Source: Micromonospora citrea
GTDB taxonomy: Bacteria > Actinomycetota > Actinomycetes > Mycobacteriales > Micromonosporaceae
Direction: 5' to 3'
DNA: 64,000 bases
Assembly: GCF_900090315.1 (NCBI RefSeq)
Contig: NZ_FMHZ01000002.1
Span: 1,962,501-2,026,500 of the forward strand
Positions within the stretch are counted from its first letter, which is position 1; the number at the start of each line of letters is the position of its first letter. Shown piece after piece: positions 41,627-50,880 of this stretch. The position numbers and the translations under genes were made by a program. Under the pieces are notes generated by a model. That model had not been told where the DNA came from. It searched no databases and saw nothing but the letters and a program-made list of their open reading frames with translations.

Positions 41627-44600
41627 TACTCGTTCTCCTCGCCGCGGCCGTGCCGCTCGTCGTCGGTGTCGGCCCGGTTGAGCCGTTGGCTGATCACCTG
41701 GGTCACCCCGTTGCGCATCGTCACGCCGTACAGGGCGTCGGCGACCTCCATCGTCCGCTTCTGGTGCGTGATGACGATGAGCTGGCTCTTTTCCCGCAAC
41801 TGGGCCAGCAGCGTGATCAACCGGCCCAGGTTGACGTCGTCGAGCGCCGCCTCCACCTCGTCCATGATGTAGAACGGGCTGGGCCGGGCGCGGAAGATCG
41901 CCACCAGCATCGCGACGGCGGTCAGCGACCGCTCGCCGCCGGAGAGCAGCGACAGCCGCTTGATCTTCTTGCCCGGCGGGCGGGCCTCCACCTCGACGCC
42001 CGTGGTGAGCAGGTCGTCGGGGTCGGTGAGCACGAGCCGCCCCTCGCCGCCGGGGAAGAGCACCGTGAAGACCTGCTGGAACTCCCGGGCCGTGTCCTCG
42101 AACGCGCTGGCGAAGACCTCCAGGATCCGGTCGTCGACGTCCTTGACCACGGTGAGCAGGTCGCGGCGGGTGGCCTTGAGGTCCTCCAGCTGCTCGGAGA
42201 GGAACTTGTAGCGCTCCTCCAGCGCGGCGAACTCCTCAAGCGCCAGCGGGTTGACCTTGCCGAGCAGGGTGAGTTCCCGTTCCGCCTTGGCGGCCCGCTT
42301 CTCCTGCACCGGCCGTTCGTAGCGCACCGGCTCGGGCACCGGCAGGCCGTCGCGCTCGGCGGCGGCCACGTCGGCCTGCGTGGGCGGCACGGGCTGGTGC
42401 GGGCCGTACTCGGCGATGAGGGTCTCCACGTCCAGCCCGAAGTCCTCCGCCGCCTTGGCCTCCAACTGCTCGATGCGCAGTCGCTGCTCGGCGCGGGCCA
42501 CCTCGTCCCGGTGCACCTGGCTGGTCAGCCGCTCCAGCTCGGCGGCGAGCCGCTTGGCGGCGCCGCGTACCTCCTGGAGCTCGGCCTCGCGGGAGGCGCG
42601 TTCGCGCGCCACGGCGTCGCGGTGCTCCTCGGCCGCCGCGATGGAGGCGGCCAGCCGGGTCAGGGCCTCCCGGGCGCCGCCCGCCACGGCGCGGGCGATC
42701 CCCGCGCCCCGGGTGCGCGCCGCCCGCCGCGCCGCCGCGCGTTCCCGCGCGGCCCGCTCCGCGTTGGCCTGCCGGCGCAGCGAGTCGGCGCGGCCGGCGA
42801 TCGAGGAGACGCGCTCCTCGGCGGTACGCACCGCGAGCCGGACCTCCATCTCGTTCTGCCGCGCCTGCGGCACCATCGCGGCGAGCTGGTCGCGCTCCTC
42901 GGTGGAGGGTTCCGCGTCGACGGGGGTCTCCTCGGCCAGCCGCAGCCGCTCCTCCAACTCGGCGAGGGTGAGCAGGTCCCGTTCCCGGGCCGCCTCCGCG
43001 CGGGCCCGGGACTCGCCGAGCCGGTCGGTCTCCGCCTTCGCCGAGCGGGCCGCCGCCCCCAGCTCGGCCAACCGCCGGGCGGCGGCGTTGCGGTGGCTCT
43101 CGGCCTCCCGCTTGGCGGCGCTGGCGTGCTGCACCGCCTCCTTGGCGGCGGTCACCTCGGCGCGGGCGTCGACGAGCTGTTCGCGCAGCTCCGCGCCGGT
43201 GTGCTCGGCGGCGAGCCGGTTCGACCGGGCCTCCTCGACCGCCGCCTGCACCTCGATGAAGCTGGGCGCCTTGGCCGACCCGCCGGCCGCCGCGTACGCC
43301 CCCACCACGTCGCCGTCGGGGGTGACCGCGCGCAGCTCCGGGTTGCCGGCGACCACCTCGGCGGCGGCGGCGAGGTCGTCGACCAGCACCACGTCGCGCA
43401 GCGCCCGGTGCACCGCCGGGCGGATCTGCGGGGAGCACTCCACCAGGTCGGGCGCCCAGCGGGCGCCGTCGGGCAGCTTCGGCCGCAGCGCGTCGACCGG
43501 GGCGTCCATGCCCGGCCCGGCGGGGCTGCCGACCAGCAGGCCGGCGCGACCGGCGTCGGAGATCTTCAGCAGCCGCATGGCCTCGACGGCCTCGTCGACG
43601 CCGCTGACCGCGACCGCGTCGGCGAGCCCGCCGAGCGCGGCGGCCAGCGCGGCCTCCTGCCCGGGGGCCACGGTGAGCAGCCCGGCCAGGCTGCCCAGCA
43701 GGCCGGGCACCTCGTCGGCGCGGGCCAGCAGCGCGCCCGCGCCGTCCTTGCGGCGCAGGCCGAGGGCGAGCGCCTCCTCCCGGGCCTTCCAGGTGGCGGC
43801 GTCCTTCTCCGCGGCCCGCTCGGCGTCGGTCAACGATCGCACCGTGGCCTGCGCCCGCTCCAGGGCGGCGACCGCCTCGGCGTGCCGGGCGTCGAGGTCG
43901 GCGTTGTCCCGGTCCGCCTCGGTGGACTGCTCGGCGACCGCGTCCAGCTCGGCCTGCGCCTGCTCGGCCCGGGCCAGCGCGTCGGCGTGCGCGGCGGCGA
44001 GCCGCTCGATCTCCTCGCCCCCGCTGGTCGTCCGGGCCCGCGCAGAGTTGACCTGCCCGGTCAACCGGGCCAGCCCCTCCCGCCGGTCGGCGATCGCCTT
44101 GGCCGCGGCGACCAGCTCGCGCTCGGCCGCGGCGAGCTGCCGCTCCAGCTCCTGGCGGTGCTCGACGGCCTCGGCCAGCCGGATCTGGTCGTCGGTGAGC
44201 GCGGCGCGCAGCTCCTCCTCCTGCTCCCGGACCCGCTCGGCCTCGGCCTCCAACTGGTCGGGGTCGCGGCCGGGGCGCTCGTCGTCCGGCGTGGCGCTGA
44301 GGTGCCGCAGCCGCTCCCGGGCGAGCTGCTCGATGGAGCGGAACCGCTCGGAGAGGGCGGAGAGCTTGTACCAGGTGTCCTGCGCGGCGGCCAGCAGCGG
44401 CGCGTCCTCGGCGAGGGCCGCCTCCAGCTCGCCCAGCCGCGCCTGCACCTCGGTGTGCTCGGCCTCGACCTGCTCGCGTCGCGCGCGTACCGCCGTCTCG
44501 TCGGCGATCTCCCGGTCGAGGGTGGCGCGCAGGGTGGCCAGGTCGTCGGCGAGCAGCCGCAGCCGGGCGTCACGCAGGTTGGCCTGGATCGCGGCGGCGC

Positions 44601-45240
44601 GCCGGGCCACCTCGGCCTGCCGGCCCAGCGGCTTGAGCTGGCGGCGCAGCTCGGCGGTCAGGTCGGTCAGCCGGTTGAGGTTGGTCTGCATCGCGTCGAG
44701 CTTCCGCAGTGCCTTTTCCTTGCGCTTGCGGTGCTTGAGGACGCCGGCCGCCTCCTCGATGAACGAACGCCGGTCCTCCGGCTTGGCGTGCAGCATGCCG
44801 TCGAGCCGACCCTGGCCGACGATGATGTGCATCTCCCGGCCGATGCCGGAGTCCGACAGCAGCTCCTGGATGTCGAGCAGCCGGCAGGAGTCGCCGTTGA
44901 TCTCGTACTCGCTCTCGCCGGAGCGGAACATCCGACGGGTGATCGACACCTCGGTGTACTCGATCGGCAGCGCGCCGTCGGTGTTGTCGATCGTGAGGGT
45001 CACCTCGGCCCGACCCAGCGGCGCCCGGCCGGCCGTGCCGGCGAAGATGACGTCCTCCATCTTGCCGCCGCGCAGCGCCTTGGCGCCCTGCTCGCCGAGC
45101 ACCCAGGCGATGGCGTCGACGACGTTGGACTTGCCGGAGCCGTTGGGGCCGACCACGCAGGTGATCCCCGGCTCCAGCTTCAGCGTCGTCGCGGAGGCGA
45201 AGGACTTGAAGCCCTTCACCGTCAGGCTCTTGAGATGCAC
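41626..45240 (-). CDS. smc: Chromosome segregation protein SMC
   Basis: SMC is the coiled-coil ATPase that compacts and separates chromosomes, usually with ScpA and ScpB. The 1204-aa product has N-terminal Walker A (VVGPNGSGKSNVVDAIAW), a coiled coil (about 170-500), a hinge at about 510-680 (VPGLLGSLAGLLTV; GDVVGAYAAAGGS), a second coiled coil, and C-terminal LSGGERSLTAVAML (signature) and YIMDEVEAALDD (Walker B). The GTG at 45240 has GAGGA 8 nt upstream and was chosen over a longer frame because homologues begin LKSL. It is followed by the HAD gene. Confidence 0.96.
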   Translation of the reverse strand: MHLKSLTVKGFKSFASATTLKLEPGITCVVGPNGSGKSNVVDAIAWVLGEQGAKALRGGKMEDVIFAGTAGRAPLGRAEVTLTIDNTDGALPIEYTEVSITRRMFRSGESEYEINGDSCRLLDIQELLSDSGIGREMHIIVGQGRLDGMLHAKPEDRRSFIEEAAGVLKHRKRKEKALRKLDAMQTNLNRLTDLTAELRRQLKPLGRQAEVARRAAAIQANLRDARLRLLADDLATLRATLDREIADETAVRARREQVEAEHTEVQARLGELEAALAEDAPLLAAAQDTWYKLSALSERFRSIEQLARERLRHLSATPDDERPGRDPDQLEAEAERVREQEEELRAALTDDQIRLAEAVEHRQELERQLAAAERELVAAAKAIADRREGLARLTGQVNSARARTTSGGEEIERLAAAHADALARAEQAQAELDAVAEQSTEADRDNADLDARHAEAVAALERAQATVRSLTDAERAAEKDAATWKAREEALALGLRRKDGAGALLARADEVPGLLGSLAGLLTVAPGQEAALAAALGGLADAVAVSGVDEAVEAMRLLKISDAGRAGLLVGSPAGPGMDAPVDALRPKLPDGARWAPDLVECSPQIRPAVHRALRDVVLVDDLAAAAEVVAGNPELRAVTPDGDVVGAYAAAGGSAKAPSFIEVQAAVEEARSNRLAAEHTGAELREQLVDARAEVTAAKEAVQHASAAKREAESHRNAAARRLAELGAAARSAKAETDRLGESRARAEAARERDLLTLAELEERLRLAEETPVDAEPSTEERDQLAAMVPQARQNEMEVRLAVRTAEERVSSIAGRADSLRRQANAERAARERAAARRAARTRGAGIARAVAGGAREALTRLAASIAAAEEHRDAVARERASREAELQEVRGAAKRLAAELERLTSQVHRDEVARAEQRLRIEQLEAKAAEDFGLDVETLIAEYGPHQPVPPTQADVAAAERDGLPVPEPVRYERPVQEKRAAKAERELTLLGKVNPLALEEFAALEERYKFLSEQLEDLKATRRDLLTVVKDVDDRILEVFASAFEDTAREFQQVFTVLFPGGEGRLVLTDPDDLLTTGVEVEARPPGKKIKRLSLLSGGERSLTAVAMLVAIFRARPSPFYIMDEVEAALDDVNLGRLITLLAQLREKSQLIVITHQKRTMEVADALYGVTMRNGVTQVISQRLNRADTDDERHGRGEENE

Positions 45241-45552
45241 CTTCTCGATCCTCGTCCGGTGGCCGCCGTACCGTCGCCGGCTGCGCGGACCTGGGTGAAC
45301 CCGCAGACTAACCCGGGACCGGCGGCGGCCCGGCACGCGACCCGCCTGGTGGGCTCCCGGCCGGACCGTACGGCGGGGGCGGCGGGTGCCCGTCCGGCGG
45401 CGACGGAGCGGCCCCCATTCACAGTTCTCGGACCGGTCGGCGCAAGATCGCGAATTGACGTCGACGAAAAGGGTGCGGACAAAGCTGCGCGCCGGCACGG
45501 AAGTGTCGGCGCGCTTTTTGCGTGATGCGATTCAGTTTTCGGAACCCGAGGC
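45241..45552. other. 312-bp intergenic region upstream of smc
   Basis: The region lies between two minus-strand genes (smc and a 64-aa coiled-coil protein). It contains the hairpin with T-tract at 45487-45519 and presumably the smc promoter; a TTGCGC and a TGTGAAT about 18 bp apart on the minus strand are the best but weak candidates. I see no gene. Confidence 0.5.
45487..45519. terminator. Strong hairpin followed by a T-tract
   Basis: GCGCGCCGGCAC at 45487-45498 pairs with GTGTCGGCGCGC at 45503-45514 with a GGAA tetraloop and one G-T pair; five T follow on the plus strand. It is the only classical hairpin-plus-T-tract terminator I noticed in the window. The plus strand has no gene upstream. 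On the minus strand it follows the 64-aa gene after 38 bp, where only a short AGCTTTG follows. Confidence 0.75.
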
Positions 45553-45747
45553 TCAGGTCAGCGCGGGCTCGGCCAGACGGAGCAGGTCGTCCGCCTCCGC
45601 CGCAGCCGCCGCGAGCCGATCGTTCTCGGCACGCAGCCGCGTGATCTCGAACTCCAGAGCCCGAACCGTGGCACGCAGTCGGGTGACCTCGTCGAGCAGA
45701 CGCCGATCGGGCGCTGCGCCTACGTGGCCGTACAGGGCCTTAGCCAT
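45553..45747 (-). CDS. Small coiled-coil protein, 64 aa (unknown function)
   Basis: The product MAKALYGHVGAAPD... has a short N-terminal block and a leucine-zipper-like helix (LLDEVTRLRATVRALEFEI, TRLRAENDRLAAAAAE) with heptad-spaced Leu/Ile. I recall similar short MAK(A/T)L-GHV proteins in many actinobacteria, without assigned function. The ATG at 45747 has a perfect AAGGAG site. Its 374-bp AT-richer upstream region suggests elaborate regulation. It may bind DNA or a partner protein as a dimer; this is inference. Confidence 0.8.
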   Translation of the reverse strand: MAKALYGHVGAAPDRRLLDEVTRLRATVRALEFEITRLRAENDRLAAAAAEADDLLRLAEPALT

Positions 45748-46121
45748 GATGACTCCTTGATATGCGCTGCCGGAAAGGCCGGCCAACGCGCGCCCATGTG
45801 TACGCGGCTGTCATTTCCAGACGATTCTGGGCACGACCGGGCGCGACTGGCGACACCTACATATTGAGCCGATACCCCCTCCGTCGTCAAGTTCTCGCAG
45901 GCCGTAGATCATTTCCACGTCGACCTGTCCACTTGTCGGGGGGCTGCCACAAGGCGCGGACACGCTCTGTCCGGACACCCTGACTCTACGCCTCGTATCC
46001 CCGGAAGTCCCTACCCGGCCGTCCGACTTCCCCTTAACTCTTCCTTAGCCACGTTGCCGCTGTTCCTTCCCGACACGTAGCGTCACCCCGGCCCGCAACC
46101 CGACCCCGTGGAGGCACAGGC
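45748..46121. other. 374-bp divergent intergenic region
   Basis: It separates the 64-aa coiled-coil gene (minus) from the CAP-domain gene (plus). Base composition is less GC-rich than elsewhere, especially 45850-45925 and 46030-46060, which suits two promoters. I see no clear palindrome longer than 8 bp and no gene. Confidence 0.45.
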
Positions 46122-47294
46122 GTGTACCGCTGGACCGACCCGAACGACCCGGACGGCGCCCCCGGACGCCCCGAGCAGCCGCTGCGCGAGGAGCCGGCCT
46201 GGCTGACCGACCGTCCGGAGCCGAGGTCGGCCTACCTGTTCGGCGACGACCCGGACCGTCCCGCCGACGAGTGGCACCGCGACCAGCCGACCCCGCGCTG
46301 GCAGGCCGAGCCGACCACGACCTGGCAGGCCGAGCCCGCGGAGCCGCACCGGCCCTGGCAGGGCGGGGACACCCGGCCGGGCGGGCGCCGGCAGGGCGAG
46401 GCCGGCGAGCGCTGGCACACCGACACCGACCGCCGGGCGGACGGGCCGTACGCTGCCCCGGCCGCCGGCCGGCCGATCGACGCCCCGACCGCCGCGTTCG
46501 ACCTCGCGGGGCACGGCGACTCCCCGGCCGCGACGGCGCCCGCCGAGGGCCGGCACCGCTTCCACCGCCGCCTCTCCCGCCCCGCGCTGATCGGCGGCGC
46601 CGCCGCGGCGGCCACGCTGGTGGTCAGCCTGGGCGTCGGCGCGGTCGCGCTCGGCGACGGCCCGGAGACCGACCGGACCGCCGCGGCCGACACCGTCGCC
46701 GGCGCACCGGCCCCGGCGGGCACCGAGGGCACGCCGGGCGACGCGCTGGCCGCGCCCACCCCGAGCGCCGCACCGACCACCGCGAAGCCCACCCCGACGC
46801 CCACCAGGACGACCAAGCCCACCCCGGCGCCGTCCCGCTCCACGGCGCCGTCGCGGCGCACCGTCGAGCGGAGCAGCGCGCCGACCACGAAGGCTCCCGC
46901 CAGCAGCGGCGTCAGCGCCCAGGCCCGCGAGGTGGTGAACCTGGTCAACGCCGAACGGGCCAAGGCCGGCTGCGGCGCGCTGAGCGTCGACACCAAGCTG
47001 ATGACCGCCGCGCAGCGGCACAGCCAGGACCAGGCCGACCACCGGAACATGTCGCACACCGGCAGCGACGGCAGCGACGCCGGGGAGCGGCTGGACCGCG
47101 TCGGCTACGCCTGGCGCACCTACGGCGAGAACGTGGCCTGGAACCAGAAGACGCCCGCGGCGGTGATGGACGCCTGGATGAACAGCCCCGGCCACCGGGC
47201 CAACATCCTGAACTGCGCCTTCACCGAGATCGGCGTCGGTGTCGCGAGCAGCAACGGGCCGTACTGGACGCAGGTCTTCGCCGCGCCGCGCTGA
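46122..47294 (+). CDS. Membrane-anchored CAP/SCP-domain protein
   Basis: The 390-aa protein has a long Pro/Arg/Trp-rich cytoplasmic N-terminus (about 1-150, with repeated TPRWQAEP/TTTWQAEP), one membrane helix (about 155-177), a Pro/Thr-rich outer linker with KPTPTPTRTT, and a C-terminal CAP domain (about 265-390): VVNLVNAERAKAGCGALSVD, HSQDQADHRNMSHTG, YGENVAWN and SPGHRANILNCAFTEIGVGV. It is probably a cell-surface protein; bacterial CAP domains have no settled activity. The GTG at 46122 has GGAGG 8 nt upstream. Confidence 0.9.
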   Translation: MYRWTDPNDPDGAPGRPEQPLREEPAWLTDRPEPRSAYLFGDDPDRPADEWHRDQPTPRWQAEPTTTWQAEPAEPHRPWQGGDTRPGGRRQGEAGERWHTDTDRRADGPYAAPAAGRPIDAPTAAFDLAGHGDSPAATAPAEGRHRFHRRLSRPALIGGAAAAATLVVSLGVGAVALGDGPETDRTAAADTVAGAPAPAGTEGTPGDALAAPTPSAAPTTAKPTPTPTRTTKPTPAPSRSTAPSRRTVERSSAPTTKAPASSGVSAQAREVVNLVNAERAKAGCGALSVDTKLMTAAQRHSQDQADHRNMSHTGSDGSDAGERLDRVGYAWRTYGENVAWNQKTPAAVMDAWMNSPGHRANILNCAFTEIGVGVASSNGPYWTQVFAAPR

Positions 47295-47335
47295 ACGCGA
47301 GTCGTGGCCGGGTCCGCGCTCGTTTGACCGGGTGA

Positions 47336-47356
47336 GGTACGCCGCACCGGCGTACC
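47336..47356 (+). terminator. Hairpin after the CAP gene
   Basis: GGTACGCC at 47336-47343 pairs with GGCGTACC at 47349-47356 around a 5-nt loop. It lies 42 bp after the CAP gene stop and 44 bp before the next start. No T-tract follows. Confidence 0.45.
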
Positions 47357-47399
47357 CGCCCGGGCGGCACGGGGCCGCCCGCGACCTGCGGAGCTGCCG

Positions 47400-48254
47400 A
47401 TGCGGATCGGGCCGCGTACGCGCGCCCTCGGGCGGGGCCCGCGCGGGATCCTGGCCCGCTGCGCCGTACTCGCGCTGCTGACCGCAGTCGGCGCCTGCCG
47501 GGTGGCGCTCGCCCCGCCCGGCGCGCCGACCACCTGGCCGGTGGAGTCGGCCGGGCGGTGGCAGTGGCAGTGGCAACTGAGCGGGGTGCTGGACCCGACC
47601 GTCGACGCCGACGTCTTCCTGCTCGACCCGGTCGCCACCACCGCCGCCGAGACCGCCGAGCTGCGATCCCGGGACCGTCGGCTGGTCTGCCTGGTGCACG
47701 TGGGATCGGTCGCGCCCGCCGACCCCGACGCGAGCCGCTTCCCGACCGCCGTACGCGGCGCCCCGGCCCCGCGCCCGCAGAGCCGGTGGCTCGACGTGCG
47801 GCAGTGGGACGCGCTGCGGCCGGTGCTGGCGGACCGGTTCCGGCTCTGCCGGGGCAAGGGCTTCGGCGCGGTCGCGCTGGCCGACGCCGACGGGTACGCC
47901 CGACGCTCCGGTTTCCCGCTCGGCTTCGACGACCAGTTGCTGTTCAACCGCCGCCTGGCCGAGCTGGCCCGGTCCCTGGACCTCTCCCCCGGCCTGGTCA
48001 ACGCCGTGCCGCAGGTGGCCGCCCTGGCACCGGACTTCGACTTCGCCGTCAACGAGGAGTGCGTCCGGCTGGGCCTGTGCGCCAAGCTGCTGCCGTTCGT
48101 CGAGGCGGGCAAGCCGGTGTTCCACGTGGAGTACACGGGCGCAACCACGGACTTCTGCGTCACCACGGTGGGCTACGGCTTCTCCTCGATCCGCAAGGAG
48201 CGACGGTTGGACGCCTGGCGGATCCCCTGCCCGACGGCGCACGCGACCGGGTGA
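47400..48254 (+). CDS. GH114-like lipoprotein (endo-alpha-1,4-polygalactosaminidase family)
   Basis: The 284-aa product has a lipobox LTAVGAC (Cys33) after a hydrophobic signal, so it is a predicted lipoprotein on the outer face of the membrane. The family signature is clear: GRWQWQWQLSGVLD, DVFLLD, RWLDVRQWDALRPVLADRF, KGFGAVALADADGYA, NEEC and PVFHVEYTG. GH114 enzymes hydrolyse galactosaminogalactan-like polymers. The ATG at 47400 has GGAG upstream. The stop lies inside the first unit of a 20-bp tandem repeat. Confidence 0.88.
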   Translation: MRIGPRTRALGRGPRGILARCAVLALLTAVGACRVALAPPGAPTTWPVESAGRWQWQWQLSGVLDPTVDADVFLLDPVATTAAETAELRSRDRRLVCLVHVGSVAPADPDASRFPTAVRGAPAPRPQSRWLDVRQWDALRPVLADRFRLCRGKGFGAVALADADGYARRSGFPLGFDDQLLFNRRLAELARSLDLSPGLVNAVPQVAALAPDFDFAVNEECVRLGLCAKLLPFVEAGKPVFHVEYTGATTDFCVTTVGYGFSSIRKERRLDAWRIPCPTAHATG

Positions 48255-48400
48255 CGGCGCGCGTGGCCGGGCGACGGCGCGCGTGGCCGGGCGACGACGC
48301 ACGCGACCGGGTGACAGCGCACGCGACCAAGCAACGGCGCGCGTGGCCGGGCGACGGCGCGCGTGGCCGGGCGACGGCGCGCGTGGCCGGGCGACGGCGG
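48241..48400. repeat. 20-bp tandem repeat, eight units of two types
   Basis: Units start every 20 bp from 48241. Type A (ACGCGACCGGGTGACGGCGC and variants) occupies positions 1, 4 and 5; type B (GCGTGGCCGGGCGACGGCGC and variants) occupies 2, 3, 6, 7 and 8. The first unit contains the stop codon of the GH114-like gene. The array lies between two convergent genes. Confidence 0.9.
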
Positions 48401-48444
48401 GAGGCCGGACCGCGGGTGCGGTCCGGCCTCCGGAGTGGGGTGGG

Positions 48445-50661
48445 TCAGCGCGCGCCGACCAGCTCCGGTGTCGGGGCCGGCGGGTCCGTGGGAGCGTCCG
48501 CGGCGGGGCGCGCCCGCAGGAACTTCGGGGCCCACCAGTTCGCGTCGCCGAGCATCGTCATCAGCGCCGGCAGCACCACCGCGCGGATGATCGTGGCGTC
48601 CAGCAGGATCGCCGCCGCAAGTCCGATGCCGAGCTGCTTCATGTCGATCGTGCTCAGCGTGGCGAAGATCGAGAAGACCCCGACCATCACGATCGCCGCG
48701 CTGGTCACCACGCCCGCCGACGAGGTGATGCCGTACGCCACCGCGTCCCGGTTCGACATGCCGGCCCGGACGCCCTCGCGGATCCGGCTCACCACGAAGA
48801 CGTGGTAGTCCATCGAGAGTCCGAACAGCACCACGAAGAGGAAGAGCGGCAGCCAGGTGACGATCGCGCCCATCGAGGTGAAGCCGAGCAGCCCCTCGGC
48901 CCAGTCGCCCTGGAAGACCAGCACCAGCAGCCCGTACGCGGCGCCGGCGGAGAGCAGGTTGAGCAGGATCGAGCTGAGCGCGACCACCACCGAGCGGAAC
49001 GTCAGCACCATCACCACGAAGGTCAGCACCAGCACGAAGCCCATGACGATCGGCAGCTTGTCGCGGATGTGCTGCGCGTAGTCCTCGCTGTCGGCGATGT
49101 CGCCGCCGACGGCGTACTCCACGCCGGGCACGCCGCCGAGCGCGGCCGGGACGAGGTCGTCGCGCAGCCGGTCCAGCGAGCGGCCGGCCTCGTCGGTGCG
49201 GCTGGTGTGCGGGGTGGCGACCTCCAGCACGGAGACCCGCCGGTCGGCCGAGACCTCGATCTTCGGGCCGTCCGCCTCGACCGGCGCGAAGAGCGGGTCG
49301 GCCGACGCCCTGGCCGCCAGCGCGGTCAGCGCCGCCGCGACGCGGTCCGCCTCGGCGGCCGGCGCCCGCACCGCGACCGTGTGGCTGGTGCCGTTGCTCG
49401 GGAACGCCGCGGTGAGCCGGTCGTACGCCTGCATGGCCGCCGTGCTGCGGGGCAGGTCCTCCATGCCGGGGAACTTCATCTTCATGCCCAGCGCGGGTGT
49501 GGCCAGGGCGAGCAGCAGCCCGACCGAGATCACCAGGGTGGCCACCGGCGCCCGGAGCGCGGGCTTCAGCACGGCCGGCCAGAACCGGGGCCGCGCCTCG
49601 CCGTGCCGCCCGGTACGCGGAGCGGTGAGCCGCCACAGCAGGGGCACCCGGGGACGGTCGACCCAGCGGCCGAGCTTGGCCAGCAGGGCCGGCAGCACGG
49701 TCAGCGAGCCGATCACCGCGACCGCCACCACCAGGATCGAGCCCACGGCGAGGGAGGAGAAGATGGCGTCGTTGGCGAGCAGCAACCCGCCCATCGAGAT
49801 CATGACGGCGAAGCCGGAGACCACGACGGCGTGACCGGAGGTCTCCGCGGCGATCTCCACGGCGTCCAGGCCGGAGCGTCCCCTGGCCCGTTCCTCCCGC
49901 TCGCGTCGCACGTAGAACAGCGAGTAGTCGACGCCGACCGCCATGCCGATCAGCAGGATGACGCTGGCCGTCGTGTCGGTCGCCGGCACCAGGTGCGAGG
50001 CGAGCGTCGACAGCCCCATCGCGGCGGCGACCGAGGAGAGCGCCAGCAGCACCGGCACCCCGGCGGCGATCAGCGCGCCGAACGCGATGATCAGGATGGC
50101 CAGGGTCACCGGCAGGCTGAGCAGTTCGGCCCGCTTGAAGTCCTCGCCGAGCGTGTCGTTGAGCGCCTTGTTGATCGACGGTCCGCCGACCTGCTCGACC
50201 CGCAGCCCCGGGTGCCCGTCCTGCACCTGCGCGGTGGCGTCCCGCAACGGCTGCACCCGGTCGGACGCGGTCTCCGGGTCACCCGACATCGTGATCGGCA
50301 ACAGCAGCGCGGAGCCGTCCCGGGCCGTCACCGGCTGGCCGACCGAGGCGACGCCGGTCACCGAACGCAGCCGGGCCGCCGCGTCGTCGGCCGCGGCCTT
50401 CGCGGCGGCCGGGTCGAGCGTCCCGCCACGCGCGGTGATCAGGACGTTCTCCACCGCCGGGTCGTCGAAGTCGCCGGCGTCGACGATGAGCCCGGCCCGG
50501 CCCGACTCGCCGACGGCCTGGTCGGCGCCGGTCGCCTCCTTGAGGCCCGCGGCGTTCCCCCCGACGAAGCACACCGCCACGAACACCACCCACAGGGCGA
50601 TGGCCCGCCACGGGTGCTCCGCGCTCCACCGCGCCAACCGCACCGTCACCGGTCTTGCCAT
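48445..50661 (-). CDS. MMPL family RND transporter
   Basis: MMPL proteins are RND-type exporters of lipids or other hydrophobic compounds. The 738-aa product has about 12 membrane helices: one near residue 20-40, a first large outer loop (about 45-165), five to six helices (about 165-365), a second loop (about 390-525) and the remaining helices (about 530-700), including LSMDYHVFVVSRIREG and VDYSLFYVRREREER, the two duplicated halves. The ATG at 50661 has AGGGGG upstream; a GTG six codons earlier is possible. Its substrate is unknown. Confidence 0.92.
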   Translation of the reverse strand: MARPVTVRLARWSAEHPWRAIALWVVFVAVCFVGGNAAGLKEATGADQAVGESGRAGLIVDAGDFDDPAVENVLITARGGTLDPAAAKAAADDAAARLRSVTGVASVGQPVTARDGSALLLPITMSGDPETASDRVQPLRDATAQVQDGHPGLRVEQVGGPSINKALNDTLGEDFKRAELLSLPVTLAILIIAFGALIAAGVPVLLALSSVAAAMGLSTLASHLVPATDTTASVILLIGMAVGVDYSLFYVRREREERARGRSGLDAVEIAAETSGHAVVVSGFAVMISMGGLLLANDAIFSSLAVGSILVVAVAVIGSLTVLPALLAKLGRWVDRPRVPLLWRLTAPRTGRHGEARPRFWPAVLKPALRAPVATLVISVGLLLALATPALGMKMKFPGMEDLPRSTAAMQAYDRLTAAFPSNGTSHTVAVRAPAAEADRVAAALTALAARASADPLFAPVEADGPKIEVSADRRVSVLEVATPHTSRTDEAGRSLDRLRDDLVPAALGGVPGVEYAVGGDIADSEDYAQHIRDKLPIVMGFVLVLTFVVMVLTFRSVVVALSSILLNLLSAGAAYGLLVLVFQGDWAEGLLGFTSMGAIVTWLPLFLFVVLFGLSMDYHVFVVSRIREGVRAGMSNRDAVAYGITSSAGVVTSAAIVMVGVFSIFATLSTIDMKQLGIGLAAAILLDATIIRAVVLPALMTMLGDANWWAPKFLRARPAADAPTDPPAPTPELVGAR

Positions 50662-50880
50662 TCCGGGTCCCCCTGTCACGTCAACCCCCTGTCAACGGGT
50701 CGACGCTATGGGCGGGCCGGGCCCGGAACATCAGGGAAGCGCCCCGGCCTCACCCGGAACCTGGAAGCGGCCTGAACGTCGGCGCGCACGGGGCGACCCG
50801 GCCGAAACGGGCGCGTCGGGAGGGAGATCCCCGACCGGTCGGGCCGACGCGCCGGGCGCCACCCGGAAAACGGCTCGGGG

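Noticed and set aside
41650..45525. 1291-codon plus-strand frame opposite smc
   Set aside because: Its Leu/Gly/Arg-rich sequence is the reverse complement of coiled-coil codons; no promoter or domain supports it.
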